NCBI RefSeq assembly: GCF_024172165.1
Contig: NZ_JAMZEB010000002.1
Span: forward strand, 10,080,501 to 10,144,500
Direction: 5' to 3'
DNA from: Nonomuraea thailandensis
GTDB taxonomy: Bacteria; Actinomycetota; Actinomycetes; Streptosporangiales; Streptosporangiaceae
DNA: 64,000 nt
This document shows, one piece after another, positions 7,885 to 16,239 of the stretch. The notes beneath the pieces are model-generated. The model saw nothing but the letters and a program-made list of their open reading frames with translations. It ran no database searches and had not been told where the DNA came from. Each line of letters opens with the position of its first letter. Position 1 is the first letter of the stretch. Both the position numbers and the translations under genes were made by a program.

Positions 7885-9048
7885 TCAGCACGGGATCTCC
7901 GCCCGCAGGCGGGTCGGGCCGCCGGGCGGGCTCGACAGGGACAGTCTCCCCTCGACCACGGACAGCCGGTCCGCCAGGCCCGTCAGCCCCGACCCGGTGG
8001 CGGGGTCGGCCCCGCCGACGCCGTCGTCGCGCACCTCGACGACGAGCGTGCCGCGCTCGATCCGGCCGGTGACGGCTCCCCTGGTGGCCCCGCTGTGCTT
8101 GGCGAGGTTCGCCAGGGCCTCGCTGACCACGTAGTACGCCGTCACCTCGACCGGAGCGGGCAGCCGGGCCGGCAGGTCGACGTCCACGTCCACCGGCACG
8201 GGCGAGCGCCCTGCCACGTCCCGCACCGCCGCGGCCAGCCCCCGGTCGGTGAGCACCGGGGAGTGCACGCCCCTGATCAGCTCGCGCAGCTCGGCCAGCG
8301 CCTGCTTGGCCTCGTCGTGGGCCTGCCGGATCAGGCGGGCCGGCTCCGACCCCTCGGGCAGGTCCAGGCCGGCGATGCCGAGCGACATGGACAGCGCGAC
8401 CAGCCGCTGCTGGGCGCCGTCGTGCAGGTCCCGCTCGATCCTGCGGCGCTCCATCTCGAACGCGTCCACCAGCCGCGCCCGCGACCGCAGCACCTCGGTG
8501 AGCTCGGACTGCGCCGGCGCCAGGATCGCGCGGGCCATCGCGCCGCGCGCGCCCGCCCAGGCGGTGATCGTGTACGCGGCGACGGGCAGCAGCAGCACGC
8601 CCGCGATGGAGGCGAGCACGCCGACGATCGGCGCCACCTCGGCCTGCAGCACCGGGGACAGCGCCAGGATCAGCGGCCCGCCGATCGTGAACGCCAGCAT
8701 GACCAGATCGATCCACCACAACACGAGCAGAGTCATGATCGCCAGCCCGGCCTCGCGCCAGCGCCGGTGCGGCGCCTCGGGCAGGGGGACCACGTCCACC
8801 AGGCGCAGGCGGAGGCGTTCGAAGGGAGCGATCAGCAGGCTGCCCACGGCCAGCGCGGCCAGGCCCGTGACGACGCCGAGGGGAGCGCCGACGAGCGTGC
8901 CGCTGATGGAGGCCGCCACGATCAGCCCCGCCACCACGCCCGGGACGGCGCTGGCCGCCAGGTACACCGCGCCGCGCCAGGGCCAGGCGGAGGCCAGGAA
9001 CGGCAGCGGATGCCGGGTCAGGGCTTCGAGCGCGGTCCTGTTGAGCAC
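7885..9048 (-). CDS. NarL-type sensor histidine kinase
   Basis: Protein of 387 aa. The N-terminal half is a multi-pass sensor (hydrophobic segments about 27-50, 55-75, 101-130 and 138-165) with no large extracellular domain, so it likely senses membrane or envelope state. A HisKA_3 dimerisation domain follows with phospho-accepting His209 in ERRRIERDLHDGAQQR. The ATPase has the N box (EALANLAKHS), G1 (VRDDGVGGAD) and a short G2 (GSGLTGLADR). The overall plan is that of DesK-like kinases. It is the first gene of a kinase-regulator operon. Confidence 0.92.
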   Translation of the reverse strand: MLNRTALEALTRHPLPFLASAWPWRGAVYLAASAVPGVVAGLIVAASISGTLVGAPLGVVTGLAALAVGSLLIAPFERLRLRLVDVVPLPEAPHRRWREAGLAIMTLLVLWWIDLVMLAFTIGGPLILALSPVLQAEVAPIVGVLASIAGVLLLPVAAYTITAWAGARGAMARAILAPAQSELTEVLRSRARLVDAFEMERRRIERDLHDGAQQRLVALSMSLGIAGLDLPEGSEPARLIRQAHDEAKQALAELRELIRGVHSPVLTDRGLAAAVRDVAGRSPVPVDVDVDLPARLPAPVEVTAYYVVSEALANLAKHSGATRGAVTGRIERGTLVVEVRDDGVGGADPATGSGLTGLADRLSVVEGRLSLSSPPGGPTRLRAEIPC

Positions 9049-9111
9049 CTTGTGACCGTATCGGCCGAGGTCAGGGGCACGCAGTAGTGCTAGGGATAGC
9101 TTCCGCGCCCG

Positions 9112-9621
9112 TCACCCGGACGGCCCCGATGCCGCCGGCGTGCTGGTCGCCGCGGGGCGCCGGACGTAGGGCAGCACCCCGATCTGGAAGTCGTCCTCGT
9201 AGATGATCGTGCCGGGGTCGGGCGAGCGCACGACGTCGTACGCGACGCCGTACCGGCGCAGCAGATCCTCCAGCGGCGCGAGCGCGTCGATGAGGGAGGC
9301 CGCGCCGGGCTTGAACCAGGGGACGGCGCGGATGGTGTTGCCGTCGGCGTAGAAGGGCGGGTACGGCAACCGCGCGATGAACCAGTCGTCCACCGTCGTG
9401 AACAGCTCGTCGTCCGCCGGGGTGAGCCGACCGGCGCTGCGGAGATGGTGACAGGCGGCGAAGATGCCCACGGGCACGCCGAGCCGTCCGTAGTAGCGGA
9501 CCTGGAACCGTACAAAAGGGCCGCCGTCGCCTTGGCGCAGGGGTGCGCGGCTTCCATGAGTCACATGGCTGGGTCTACCCCGTCCGATGCGCGAGCCCAC
9601 GAACGCATACCCTACGGACAC
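9112..9621 (-). CDS. Hypothetical protein
   Basis: Soluble protein of up to 169 aa that I do not recognise. The plausible conserved core is VRFQVRYYGRLGVPVGIF, followed by DDWFIARLPYPPFY, ALAPLEDLLRRYGVAYD and DDFQIGVLPYV. The beginning is uncertain: GTG codons at 9621 and 9564 are both in frame, neither has a convincing ribosome binding site, and the core starts about 32 codons after the longest start. It is on the same strand as, and 19-76 nt downstream of, another small hypothetical gene. Confidence 0.55.
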   Translation of the reverse strand: MSVGYAFVGSRIGRGRPSHVTHGSRAPLRQGDGGPFVRFQVRYYGRLGVPVGIFAACHHLRSAGRLTPADDELFTTVDDWFIARLPYPPFYADGNTIRAVPWFKPGAASLIDALAPLEDLLRRYGVAYDVVRSPDPGTIIYEDDFQIGVLPYVRRPAATSTPAASGPSG

Positions 9622-9639
9622 GCTTGTCGCACGCCGCGG

Positions 9640-10083
9640 TCAGACGTTCGCGGCTCCCCGCCGGCCGAACTGGTCCGCCACGGCGTCGAACACGGGCACC
9701 GCCGCGCCCGGATCCGCGACCTGCGCCTTCGGCAGCCCGAGCTGCGGGTCGAAGCACTCGAACCCGGACTCGCGCTCCACCACCGACGCCACCTCGTACA
9801 GCAGGCCGACGACCCGCCTGGCGTCCTCGCCGTGGGTCCAGTAGGGCACGCTCATCTCCCAGCCGCCCTCCCAGTGGTTGACGGAGATGCCGGTGCCCTC
9901 GTGGTCCAGCTCCCAGTTCGGCGGGTACTCGACGATGCGCACCTCGCCGAGCAGGGCGCGGGTGCCGACGACGATGTCGCCCCAGGCCCTCAGGTCGGGC
10001 TGCAGGGCGCCGGGGGCCGCGTCCAGCGCCTCGTCCCAGGACTGGCCGGGGTCGCGGCGGTAGAAGTACAGGTCGTAGCTCAT
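9640..10083 (-). CDS. Hypothetical protein (MSYDLYFYRR type)
   Basis: Soluble protein of 147 aa beginning MSYDLYFYRRDPGQSWDEAL, a start seen in a loose group of small actinobacterial proteins that often occur as single genes. The core has WELDHEGTGISVNHWEGGWEMSVPYW, a Trp-rich stretch suggesting a beta-sheet ligand pocket. No catalytic motif is visible. Its stop lies 18 nt from the next gene's longest start and its ATG 12 nt after the monooxygenase stop, so the three probably share one transcript. Confidence 0.7.
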   Translation of the reverse strand: MSYDLYFYRRDPGQSWDEALDAAPGALQPDLRAWGDIVVGTRALLGEVRIVEYPPNWELDHEGTGISVNHWEGGWEMSVPYWTHGEDARRVVGLLYEVASVVERESGFECFDPQLGLPKAQVADPGAAVPVFDAVADQFGRRGAANV

Positions 10084-10095
10084 GGTGGACGAAGG

Positions 10096-11898
10096 CTACC
10101 GATCTTGACCCCCGCGGCGGAAGTCGAGACCCTCGAACGCGCCCGACTCGCGCCAGCCGTCGATGAAGGCGAAGTACGCCATCGCCCCGTGCGGGTGGCC
10201 GACGCCCAGCCAGCTCTTCCTGCCGGGGTCCTGGCCCTCGTTGTTGTAGTAGCCGGGCGTGCAGTCCTGGGAGCCCAGCAGGCGGCCGGTGCCCGACAGG
10301 AGGAGCTCCACCCAGGCCTCCTCCGCCTCCCTCGTGGCCTCGACCTCCGCGTACCCGTGGTCGAGGGCGTGCCTGACGGTGACGGCGATGGTCCTGCCGG
10401 CCTCCGTCAGGTTGTGCGGGATGTTGGAGATGAGGTTGGCGGCCTGCGTCGGCTGGACGAGGAAGGCGTTGGGGAAGCCGTGCACGTGCACGCCGTGCAG
10501 CGTGCGCATGCCGTCGGCCCAGTGCTCCGACAGCCGGACGCCGCCGCGCCCGGTCAGGTCGTAGCCGGCGCGGCGGGTGTAGTCGGTGCCGACCTCGAAG
10601 CCCGAGGCGTAGATGACGCAGTCCACCTCGTACTCCCGGCCCGCCACCACCACGCCCCGCTCCGTGATGCGCTCGACGCCCTTGCCGCCGGTGTCGACGA
10701 GGTGGGTGTTCGGCCGGTTGAACGCCTGGAGGTACTCGTCGTGGAAGCAGGGGCGCTTGCAGAGCTGGCGGTACCAGGCCTTCAGGGCGTGCGCCGTCGC
10801 CGGGTCGGCCACGACGGCGTCCACGCGGGCGCGGATCTCCTCCATCTTCTCGAAGTCGGAGTCCTCGAAGGCGGCCAGCATGCTCTCCTGGGTGAGCTCC
10901 TCGGGGCGCAGGTGCTCGATCCTGGCGCGGAAGCGGCGGGAGATGTCGGTCCAGCCGTCCATGACCAGGTCCTCCTCGGCCGGGGCGCCGGTCTGGTTGG
11001 CCGTGAAGTTCTCCAGCCAGCGCTGCTGCCAGCCGGGCGTCGCGACCGTGGCGAACCACTCGGGGTCGGTCGGCCGGTTGTCGCGCACGTCCACGGAGGA
11101 CGGCGTGCGCTGGAAGACGTACAGCTCGCCGCAGGCTCTGGCCAGGTGCGGCACGCACTGCACGGCGGTGGCGCCGGTGCCGATGACGGCCACCCGCTTG
11201 TCGGCCAGCCGGTCCATGGGCGCGCCCGAGGGGTCGCCGCCCGTGTACGCGTAGTCCCAGCGGCTGGTGTGGAAGGCGTGGCCGCGGAAGTCGTCGATGC
11301 CCGGGATGCCGGGGAGCTTGGGCACGTGCAGCGGCCCGATGCCCATGGCGACGAACTGGGCGGTGAACGCGTCGCCGCGGTCGGTCCTGATCACCCAGCG
11401 GGAGCGGGTCTCGTCCCAGGTCAGGTCCGTGACCTCGGTGTGGAGGAGGGCGTGGTCGTACAGGCCGTAGTGCTTGCCGATGCGGCGGCAGTGCTCCAGG
11501 ATCTCGGGCGCGTGCGCGTACTTCTCGGTCGGCATGTGGCCGGTCTCCTCGAGCAGCGGCATGTACACGAACGAGGCCGTGTCGCACTGCGCTCCCGGGT
11601 AGCGGTTCCAGTACCAGGTGCCGCCGAAGTCGCCGCCCTTCTCCACGATGCGCACGTCCTCGACCCCGGCCTCCTTGAGCCGGGCGCCGGTGACGAGCCC
11701 GGCGAAGCCGCCGCCGATGAAGGCGACCGTCACGTGGTCGGTCTTGGGGTCGCGCTCGATCCGCGGGGTGTAGGGGTCGTCGAGGTAGTGGGCGAAGCGG
11801 CCGGTGAGGCGGAGGTACTGGTCGTTGCCGTCGGGACGCAGCCGCTTGTCGCGTTCCTCGCGATATTTCCGGCGCAGGGCTTCCTTGTCGATGGTCAT
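10096..11898 (-). CDS. Baeyer-Villiger monooxygenase
   Basis: FAD- and NADPH-dependent class B flavoprotein monooxygenase of 600 aa that inserts one oxygen next to a ketone carbonyl to give an ester or lactone. It has an FAD Rossmann motif at 62-67 (GGGFAG), the BVMO fingerprint FxGxxxHxxxW at 204-214 ([11 protein letters not shown]) and an NADPH Rossmann motif near 240 (GTGATAV). The N-terminal extension before the FAD domain ([20 protein letters not shown]) and the 600-aa length place it with the long CPDMO-like enzymes acting on cyclic or terpenoid ketones. The ATG at 11898 has GGAGGA 6 nt upstream. A dyad lies in its promoter region. Confidence 0.9.
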   Translation of the reverse strand: MTIDKEALRRKYREERDKRLRPDGNDQYLRLTGRFAHYLDDPYTPRIERDPKTDHVTVAFIGGGFAGLVTGARLKEAGVEDVRIVEKGGDFGGTWYWNRYPGAQCDTASFVYMPLLEETGHMPTEKYAHAPEILEHCRRIGKHYGLYDHALLHTEVTDLTWDETRSRWVIRTDRGDAFTAQFVAMGIGPLHVPKLPGIPGIDDFRGHAFHTSRWDYAYTGGDPSGAPMDRLADKRVAVIGTGATAVQCVPHLARACGELYVFQRTPSSVDVRDNRPTDPEWFATVATPGWQQRWLENFTANQTGAPAEEDLVMDGWTDISRRFRARIEHLRPEELTQESMLAAFEDSDFEKMEEIRARVDAVVADPATAHALKAWYRQLCKRPCFHDEYLQAFNRPNTHLVDTGGKGVERITERGVVVAGREYEVDCVIYASGFEVGTDYTRRAGYDLTGRGGVRLSEHWADGMRTLHGVHVHGFPNAFLVQPTQAANLISNIPHNLTEAGRTIAVTVRHALDHGYAEVEATREAEEAWVELLLSGTGRLLGSQDCTPGYYNNEGQDPGRKSWLGVGHPHGAMAYFAFIDGWRESGAFEGLDFRRGGQDR

Positions 11899-11939
11899 GG
11901 ATGTCCTCCGCGAGAGGCGACGACAGATTGGCGACCCAA

Positions 11940-11962
11940 ATTCCAGAATGTCATTCGGTAAT
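11940..11962. promoter_or_regulatory. Candidate operator dyad upstream of the BVMO gene
   Basis: Imperfect 23-bp palindrome: ATT-CCA-GAATG-T-CATTC-GGT-AAT, 9 of 11 pairs matched, with a perfect GAATG-T-CATTC core. It sits 42 nt upstream of the monooxygenase ATG, in the divergent region shared with the glycosyltransferase gene. The binding protein is unknown. Confidence 0.45.
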
Positions 11963-12083
11963 GGCGCCGACAAGAGGGACGCGCGCGTTTCGGACGGACG
12001 GGAGCCTGCCTGCGGTATCCCCGCTCGGTGACCGGGATGTCCACTATTGTGGGGGCCCGGACACACGAGGAAGCGGATCTGTC

Positions 12084-13415
12084 TTGGCCCATCGCGCACT
12101 GGTCATCGCCATGTTGCCGGCGATCGGGCTGCGGGTGCTCGCGGTGCTCGGCTTCCCGCCCGCCATCCTCTTCTACGGCGACTCCTTCGCCTTCCTCAAG
12201 GAGGAGCTGGCGCCGGGCACCGCGCGCCCCTCCGGCTACTCCCTGCTGCTGGCGCTGCTGCGGCCCGCGCACAGCCTCACACTCGTGACGGTCCTGCAGC
12301 ACCTGCTCATGCTCGCGCTCGCCGTGGCCCTGTACGCGCTGCTGCGCCGCCGCGGCCTGCCAGGCTGGGGCGCGGCGCTGCTGGTCACGCCGCTGCTCTA
12401 CGACGAGTTCCTCATCCTGCTCGAACACATGATCATGGCGGACGCCGTCTTCGTCGTGCTCGTCTCGGCGGCCATCGCCCTGATCGTCTGGCGGGTCACC
12501 CCGGCCACGGCCGCCGTGGGCGGGATGTTGCTGGGCCTGGCCGGGATCACCAGGACCGTCGGCCTGCCGCTGCTGCTGCTGACCGCCGCGTACCTGCTGG
12601 TCAGGCGGTACGGCTGGCGCCCCCTGGTGGCGCTGCTGGTGGCCGGGACGATCCCGCTCGGCGCGTACGCGACCTGGATGAAGGTGGAGAAGGGCAAGTT
12701 CGGCCTCACCGAGGCCGACGGGAACTTCCTGTGGTCCAGGACCATGAGCTTCGCCGACTGCGCGGTCATCAAGCCGCCGGAGCGGCTGTCCGTGCTCTGC
12801 CCCGGCATGCCGGTCGAGCAGCGGCCATATCCGCCGCACTGGTTGTGGGAGAGCTTCTCACCGCTGCTCAAGGTGCCGGGCACGGCCAACAGGAACCAGC
12901 TCGCCGGGGAGTTCGCCAGGCAGGCCATCCTCGCGCAGCCGGGCGCGTACCTGGGGGCGGTGGCGACCGACCTCAAGCAGTTGCTGCGCTGGGAGCGCAC
13001 GGCGGTGGACGAGAAGACGCCGTACAAGCTGCCCGCCTCCGAGCGGCCGATCAGCGAGTCGGTGCGCGGGGTGGCCGAGTCGTACGAGGCGGGCCCGGCG
13101 GCGACGCGGGTGGTGGAGCCGTACGCCGGGTGGCTGCGGGCCTACCAGCGCTTCGGGTACGTGCCGTTCCCCCTGCTCATGCTGGCCCTGGTCGGGACGC
13201 TGGCGGCGGCGCTGGTCCGGCGGCGCTGGGACGCGCTGCTGCCCGGGCTGGCCGCGCTCGCGCTGGTCGCCTCGCCGCCGTTCCTGGCGGCCTTCGACGT
13301 GCGGTACGTGATCCCGGCGATCCCGCTGATCTGCCTGGCGGCGGGGCTGACCCTGGCCGCCAGGGGGGATCGGGCCGCGCCGGCGGCGGAGCGGGAAGCG
13401 GTCGAGGTGGCCTGA
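12084..13415 (+). CDS. Polytopic membrane glycosyltransferase-like protein (GT-C type)
   Basis: Integral membrane protein of about 443 aa with roughly ten hydrophobic segments and the overall look of the PMT/ArnT GT-C group, which uses polyprenyl-phosphate sugars. After the first helix comes a loop with acidic residues ([13 protein letters not shown]), where GT-C enzymes place catalytic Asp/Glu. A large outward loop (about 205-330) contains [18 protein letters not shown] with two Cys. The TTG at 12084 is preferred because GAGGAAG lies about 10 nt upstream; an ATG at 12111 has none. Acceptor and donor are unknown. Confidence 0.7.
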   Translation: MAHRALVIAMLPAIGLRVLAVLGFPPAILFYGDSFAFLKEELAPGTARPSGYSLLLALLRPAHSLTLVTVLQHLLMLALAVALYALLRRRGLPGWGAALLVTPLLYDEFLILLEHMIMADAVFVVLVSAAIALIVWRVTPATAAVGGMLLGLAGITRTVGLPLLLLTAAYLLVRRYGWRPLVALLVAGTIPLGAYATWMKVEKGKFGLTEADGNFLWSRTMSFADCAVIKPPERLSVLCPGMPVEQRPYPPHWLWESFSPLLKVPGTANRNQLAGEFARQAILAQPGAYLGAVATDLKQLLRWERTAVDEKTPYKLPASERPISESVRGVAESYEAGPAATRVVEPYAGWLRAYQRFGYVPFPLLMLALVGTLAAALVRRRWDALLPGLAALALVASPPFLAAFDVRYVIPAIPLICLAAGLTLAARGDRAAPAAEREAVEVA

Positions 13416-13460
13416 ATGTTACGGTGCCCCGAAGGTGACGCTCACAGGTGATGGGAAGCT

Positions 13461-13793
13461 ATGACGGAGGCCGGGCCGACGGGTGACGACCTGGTCGAGA
13501 TGCTCGCGGCGCTGGCCAACCCGCTGCGGCTGCGCATCATCGCCCGGCTCGCGGCCGGGCGCGACTACGTGAGCCACCTGGCCCGCGAGATCGGCGTCAG
13601 CCGCCCGCTGCTGCACATGCACCTGCGCCGGCTGGAGGCCGCGGGGCTGATCGCCGGCAGCCTGGAGCTGTCGGACGACGGCAAGGCCATGAAGTACTAC
13701 GAGGTCACGGACTTCAGCCTGCACCTGACCGCCGCGGCGCTGGCCGAGGCGGCCAAGACTCTCACGAGGCCGGACCCCGAGGAGGGCTCCTGA
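13461..13793 (+). CDS. ArsR-like winged-helix regulator
   Basis: Small DNA-binding protein of 110 aa with an ArsR-type winged helix: LANPLRLRIIARLAAGRDYVSHLAREIGVSRPLLHMHLRRLEAAGLI, then a wing (SLELSDDGKAMKYYEVTDF). There is no Cys metal-binding motif, so it is not a metal sensor of the ArsR/SmtB kind. It overlaps the next gene at TGATG, so the regulator and a small membrane/coiled-coil protein are made together. ArsR-like HTH plus a one-TM coiled-coil partner is a recurring actinobacterial pair of unknown role. Confidence 0.85.
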   Translation: MTEAGPTGDDLVEMLAALANPLRLRIIARLAAGRDYVSHLAREIGVSRPLLHMHLRRLEAAGLIAGSLELSDDGKAMKYYEVTDFSLHLTAAALAEAAKTLTRPDPEEGS

Positions 13794-14059
13794 TGTCGTA
13801 CACCTGGCCCGAGGTGATCTTCTTTCTCGGGGTGCTGATCCTCGTCACGTTCCTGATCAGCGTCTTCACCGTGGGGATGTTCGAGTCCCGCAAGTCCAGG
13901 CGGCAGGCCGACGCGGCCGAGGAGCTGCGGGGGCTCGTGGAGCGGTTCGAGGAGCTCGCCCGCAGCACGGTGGAGACGCAGGAGCGCATGGCCGCCGAGC
14001 TGGCGGAGCTGCGCTCCCGCACGGAGTCGATCGAGCGGATCTTACGGACCGTGGAGTGA
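13793..14059 (+). CDS. Small one-TM coiled-coil protein coupled to the HTH gene
   Basis: Protein of 88 aa: one N-terminal transmembrane helix (about 7-30, VIFFLGVLILVTFLISVFTV), then a basic turn (ESRKSRRQAD) and a long amphipathic heptad helix to the end (AAEELRGLVERFEELARS and on). It is predicted to be a membrane-tethered cytoplasmic coiled coil. Its ATG shares a base with the TGA of the HTH gene, implying translational coupling. It might tether or sequester the regulator; this is inference only. Confidence 0.85.
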   Translation: MSYTWPEVIFFLGVLILVTFLISVFTVGMFESRKSRRQADAAEELRGLVERFEELARSTVETQERMAAELAELRSRTESIERILRTVE

Positions 14060-14077
14060 GACCGGACCGTGGAGTGA
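14045..14077. repeat. 15-bp direct repeat spanning a stop codon
   Basis: CGGACCGTGGAGTGA occurs at 14045-14059 and again at 14063-14077, separated by GAC. The first copy ends with the stop codon of the coiled-coil gene. It is probably a recent small tandem duplication, not a regulatory site. Confidence 0.75.
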
Positions 14078-14084
14078 CGCCTTC

Positions 14085-14531
14085 CTACGGGGTGACGGGG
14101 GAGGCGTCGAAGCGGGTGACGAAGCGACGCTGCCACGGGGTCTCGACCGCGTGCCTGTCGTAGTGCTCGCGCACGTAGGCCACCGCGCGGTCGCCGGGGA
14201 CGCCGTCGAGCATCGCCAGGCAGGCCAGGGCCGTGCCGGTGCGGCCCTTGCCGCCGCCGCAGGCCACCTCGACGCGCTCGGTGGCGGCGCGGCTCCACGC
14301 CTCGCGCAGGGCCTCGGCCGCGGCCGCGCGGTCGGCTGGAAGCCAGAAGTCGGGCCAGCGCACCCAGCGGTGCTCCCACTCGACCCCCGGTGGCTCCTTG
14401 CCGAGCAGGTAGAGGGCGAAGGCGGGCCGCGCGCCCGCCGGGAGCGGGTGGCGCAGGCCCCTGCCGCGGACGAGGCGGCCCGAGGGCAGGCGCAGCACTC
14501 CTGCGGCTGAAGGGTCCCAGGTCTCGGTCAT
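14085..14531 (-). CDS. Protein-tyrosine-phosphatase-like protein
   Basis: Cytosolic protein of 148 aa with a Cys-based phosphatase signature, C-x5-R, in VEVACGGGKGRTGTALACLAML (nucleophilic Cys followed by GGGKG and Arg). An upstream acidic/aromatic stretch (EWEHRWVRWPDFWLPAD) could supply the general-acid Asp. The size and the G-R-T-G loop resemble compact dual-specificity phosphatases of actinobacteria. The substrate is unknown. The start is the ATG at 14531 (MTETWDPSAAG); the frame stays open another 51 codons upstream, but that part is low-complexity Arg/Pro/Ser and unlikely to be translated. Confidence 0.82.
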   Translation of the reverse strand: MTETWDPSAAGVLRLPSGRLVRGRGLRHPLPAGARPAFALYLLGKEPPGVEWEHRWVRWPDFWLPADRAAAAEALREAWSRAATERVEVACGGGKGRTGTALACLAMLDGVPGDRAVAYVREHYDRHAVETPWQRRFVTRFDASPVTP

Positions 14532-14735
14532 GGAGCCGAGCGTAGCCAGAACGGCCCGGCCCGGAGCGGGCTTCCGCTTTCGGCTGACACCGCTTCGGCG
14601 CGAGGCGCTACCAGCCGGCTTCCGCTCCCGATGGCGCAGCACGAGGGCGTGCGCCCCCGGGGCACGCTGGCCGGACCGTGTCACCCACCCGTACGACCTG
14701 GGCGGCGCGGTTCCCGCCGGTGAGAGGCTGCTCGG

Positions 14736-15524
14736 TCATGGCTCCGTGATGCCGCTCAGCCAGCCGCCGGCCAGCTCGGTGACGAGGGCGCCGCCCCGGT
14801 CGGTCAGGTGGACGTGGTCCACGAGCAGCTCGCGGCCTCCCGCGCGGGCGATGTCGTCCCAGGTGCGCCCGAGCAGGTAGTGCTGGGCGGCGACGCTGAA
14901 GGCGAGCGGGAAGCCGAAGCCGTACGGCGTCCGGGCGCCGTGCCGGAGGATGCCCGCCATGCGCTCGTGCAGGGCGAGGTGGTCGGCCCCCGTCCGGGCG
15001 GCGATGTCCTTGATCGCGGCGTTGTAGCGGGTGAGGGTGCGGTTGATCGGGGCGTTCAGGTCCTCGCCGAGGGGGGGCAGGGACATGAGGGCGACGCGGG
15101 CGCCGGTGCCGCTCCTGACCCGGTCCACGATGGCGCGCAGGTTGGCGCGGTACTCCTCCAGGGGGACGCCGTCGCGTACGTCGTTGGTGCCGATGAGGAG
15201 CGTCACCGCGGCCGGGCGGCAGGCCACGATGTCGGTGTCGACGCGCTGGAGCAGGTCGGCGGTGGTGTTGCCGTTGCTGCCCGCGTTGACGAACTCGTAG
15301 GCGGGGAACGCGGCGCGCAGCGAGGCCACCCAGTCGGCGCCGAGCGAGCCCTGCGTCATGCTGGCCCCGGCCGCCACGACGCGCGGCCGGGTCGCCCCCG
15401 TCGCGCAGGCGTCGGCGGGCGGGTTGTCGGCGGGGCGCAGGAAGGTGAGGTAGACGACGGTCCCGGCGGCGCAGAGCGCGGCGGCCAGCAGCAGGCTGAT
15501 GGTGATGACGATGGGCTTCTTCAC
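14736..15524 (-). CDS. Secreted or membrane-anchored SGNH hydrolase
   Basis: GDSL/SGNH-fold esterase-like protein of 262 aa. An uncleaved signal-anchor or signal peptide covers residues 6-29. Block I reads VVAAGASMTQG, so the usual GDS is GAS: the nucleophilic Ser is kept but the Asp is replaced. Block II Gly is in NAGSNGNTT, block III is LLIGTNDVRDG, and block V is VDHVHLTDRG, giving catalytic Asp and His. The GTG start at 15524 lies 2 nt after the TGA of the upstream gene, so the two are one operon. The substrate is probably an ester or acetyl group in the envelope. Confidence 0.85.
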   Translation of the reverse strand: MKKPIVITISLLLAAALCAAGTVVYLTFLRPADNPPADACATGATRPRVVAAGASMTQGSLGADWVASLRAAFPAYEFVNAGSNGNTTADLLQRVDTDIVACRPAAVTLLIGTNDVRDGVPLEEYRANLRAIVDRVRSGTGARVALMSLPPLGEDLNAPINRTLTRYNAAIKDIAARTGADHLALHERMAGILRHGARTPYGFGFPLAFSVAAQHYLLGRTWDDIARAGGRELLVDHVHLTDRGGALVTELAGGWLSGITEP

Positions 15525-15526
15525 GG

Positions 15527-16153
15527 TCAGTACCCCACGGAGATGGTGTGGCCGGCCGTGGCCGGGTCGTCGAGTGCGGCGAGGATGGCGTGGGCGAGGT
15601 CGGCTCGGGCGATGGTGATGCCGCCGCGCACGTTCCGGTCGACGGCGCTCCGGTACGGGCGGCGGGCGCCGTCCGTCAGGCGCGGCGGCCTCATGATCGT
15701 CCAGTCCAGCCCGCTGCCGCGGACGATCTCCTCGGTACGGGCGAAGTCGGCGAAGCCCTCGCGCAGGAAGCGTCGCAGCAGCGGCTTCACCAGGACGCGG
15801 TTCAGCAGGTCGTCCCCGGCGTCCACGACGTGACCGCCGGCGGTGACCACGACCAGGCGGCGCGCCCTGGCGGCGCGCATCGCGGCGGCGATCGAATGCG
15901 CGCCCTCGGCGCACACCTGCCCGGCGCCGCGCCCGCGCGGGCCCAGCGCCGAGATCACGGCGTCCCGGCCCGCCACGCTCGCCTCGATGGCCTCGGGCCG
16001 CATGACGTCGGCGACCACCGGTTCGAGGCTGCCGGAGGAGGGGAGCCCGGCGGGGTCGCGGACGACGGCGGTGACGTGGTGCCCGGCTTCAAGTGCCTGC
16101 TCCACGACGTGCCGGCCGGTGCCGCCCGTCGCTCCAAAGATGGTGATCTTCAT
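15527..16153 (-). CDS. NAD(P)-binding protein of the atypical SDR / NmrA-like group
   Basis: Protein of 208 aa with an N-terminal Rossmann motif GATGGTG (residues 8-14) and the pattern of SDR_a5 / NAD(P)H-binding proteins: ADVMRPEAIEASVAGRDAVISALGP, VVVTAGG, then RTEEIVRGSGLDWTIMRPPRL. These often act as quinone or flavin reductases or as redox-sensing partners. It lacks the classical Tyr-x3-Lys pair. It is divergent from a TetR gene across a double operator that overlaps its own promoter, so it is very likely repressed by that TetR. Confidence 0.87.
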   Translation of the reverse strand: MKITIFGATGGTGRHVVEQALEAGHHVTAVVRDPAGLPSSGSLEPVVADVMRPEAIEASVAGRDAVISALGPRGRGAGQVCAEGAHSIAAAMRAARARRLVVVTAGGHVVDAGDDLLNRVLVKPLLRRFLREGFADFARTEEIVRGSGLDWTIMRPPRLTDGARRPYRSAVDRNVRGGITIARADLAHAILAALDDPATAGHTISVGY

Positions 16154-16163
16154 CTAGACTCCT

Positions 16164-16216
16164 GGTTGGTAAACACTCACTAACCTCGATCGCAGGCTAG
16201 TGAGTGTTTACTAACC
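16164..16216. promoter_or_regulatory. Twin TetR operator
   Basis: Two 22-bp pseudo-palindromes with the same core in opposite orientation. Site A (16164-16185) is GGTTGGT-N8-ACTAACC; site B (16195-16216) is GGCTAGT-N8-ACTAACC. The inner eight bases are AAACACTC in A and its reverse complement GAGTGTTT in B. The centres are 31 bp apart, about three helical turns, so two dimers would bind the same face. Site A is 11 nt from the ATG of the NAD(P)-binding gene; site B is 24 nt from the TetR start. Confidence 0.85.
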
Positions 16217-16239
16217 ATGTCAACGGCGAGAGGGCGACC

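Noticed and set aside
9445-11961. Long plus-strand open frame opposite the BVMO
   Set aside because: Val/Gly/Arg-rich antisense artefact; the BVMO fingerprint fixes the minus strand.
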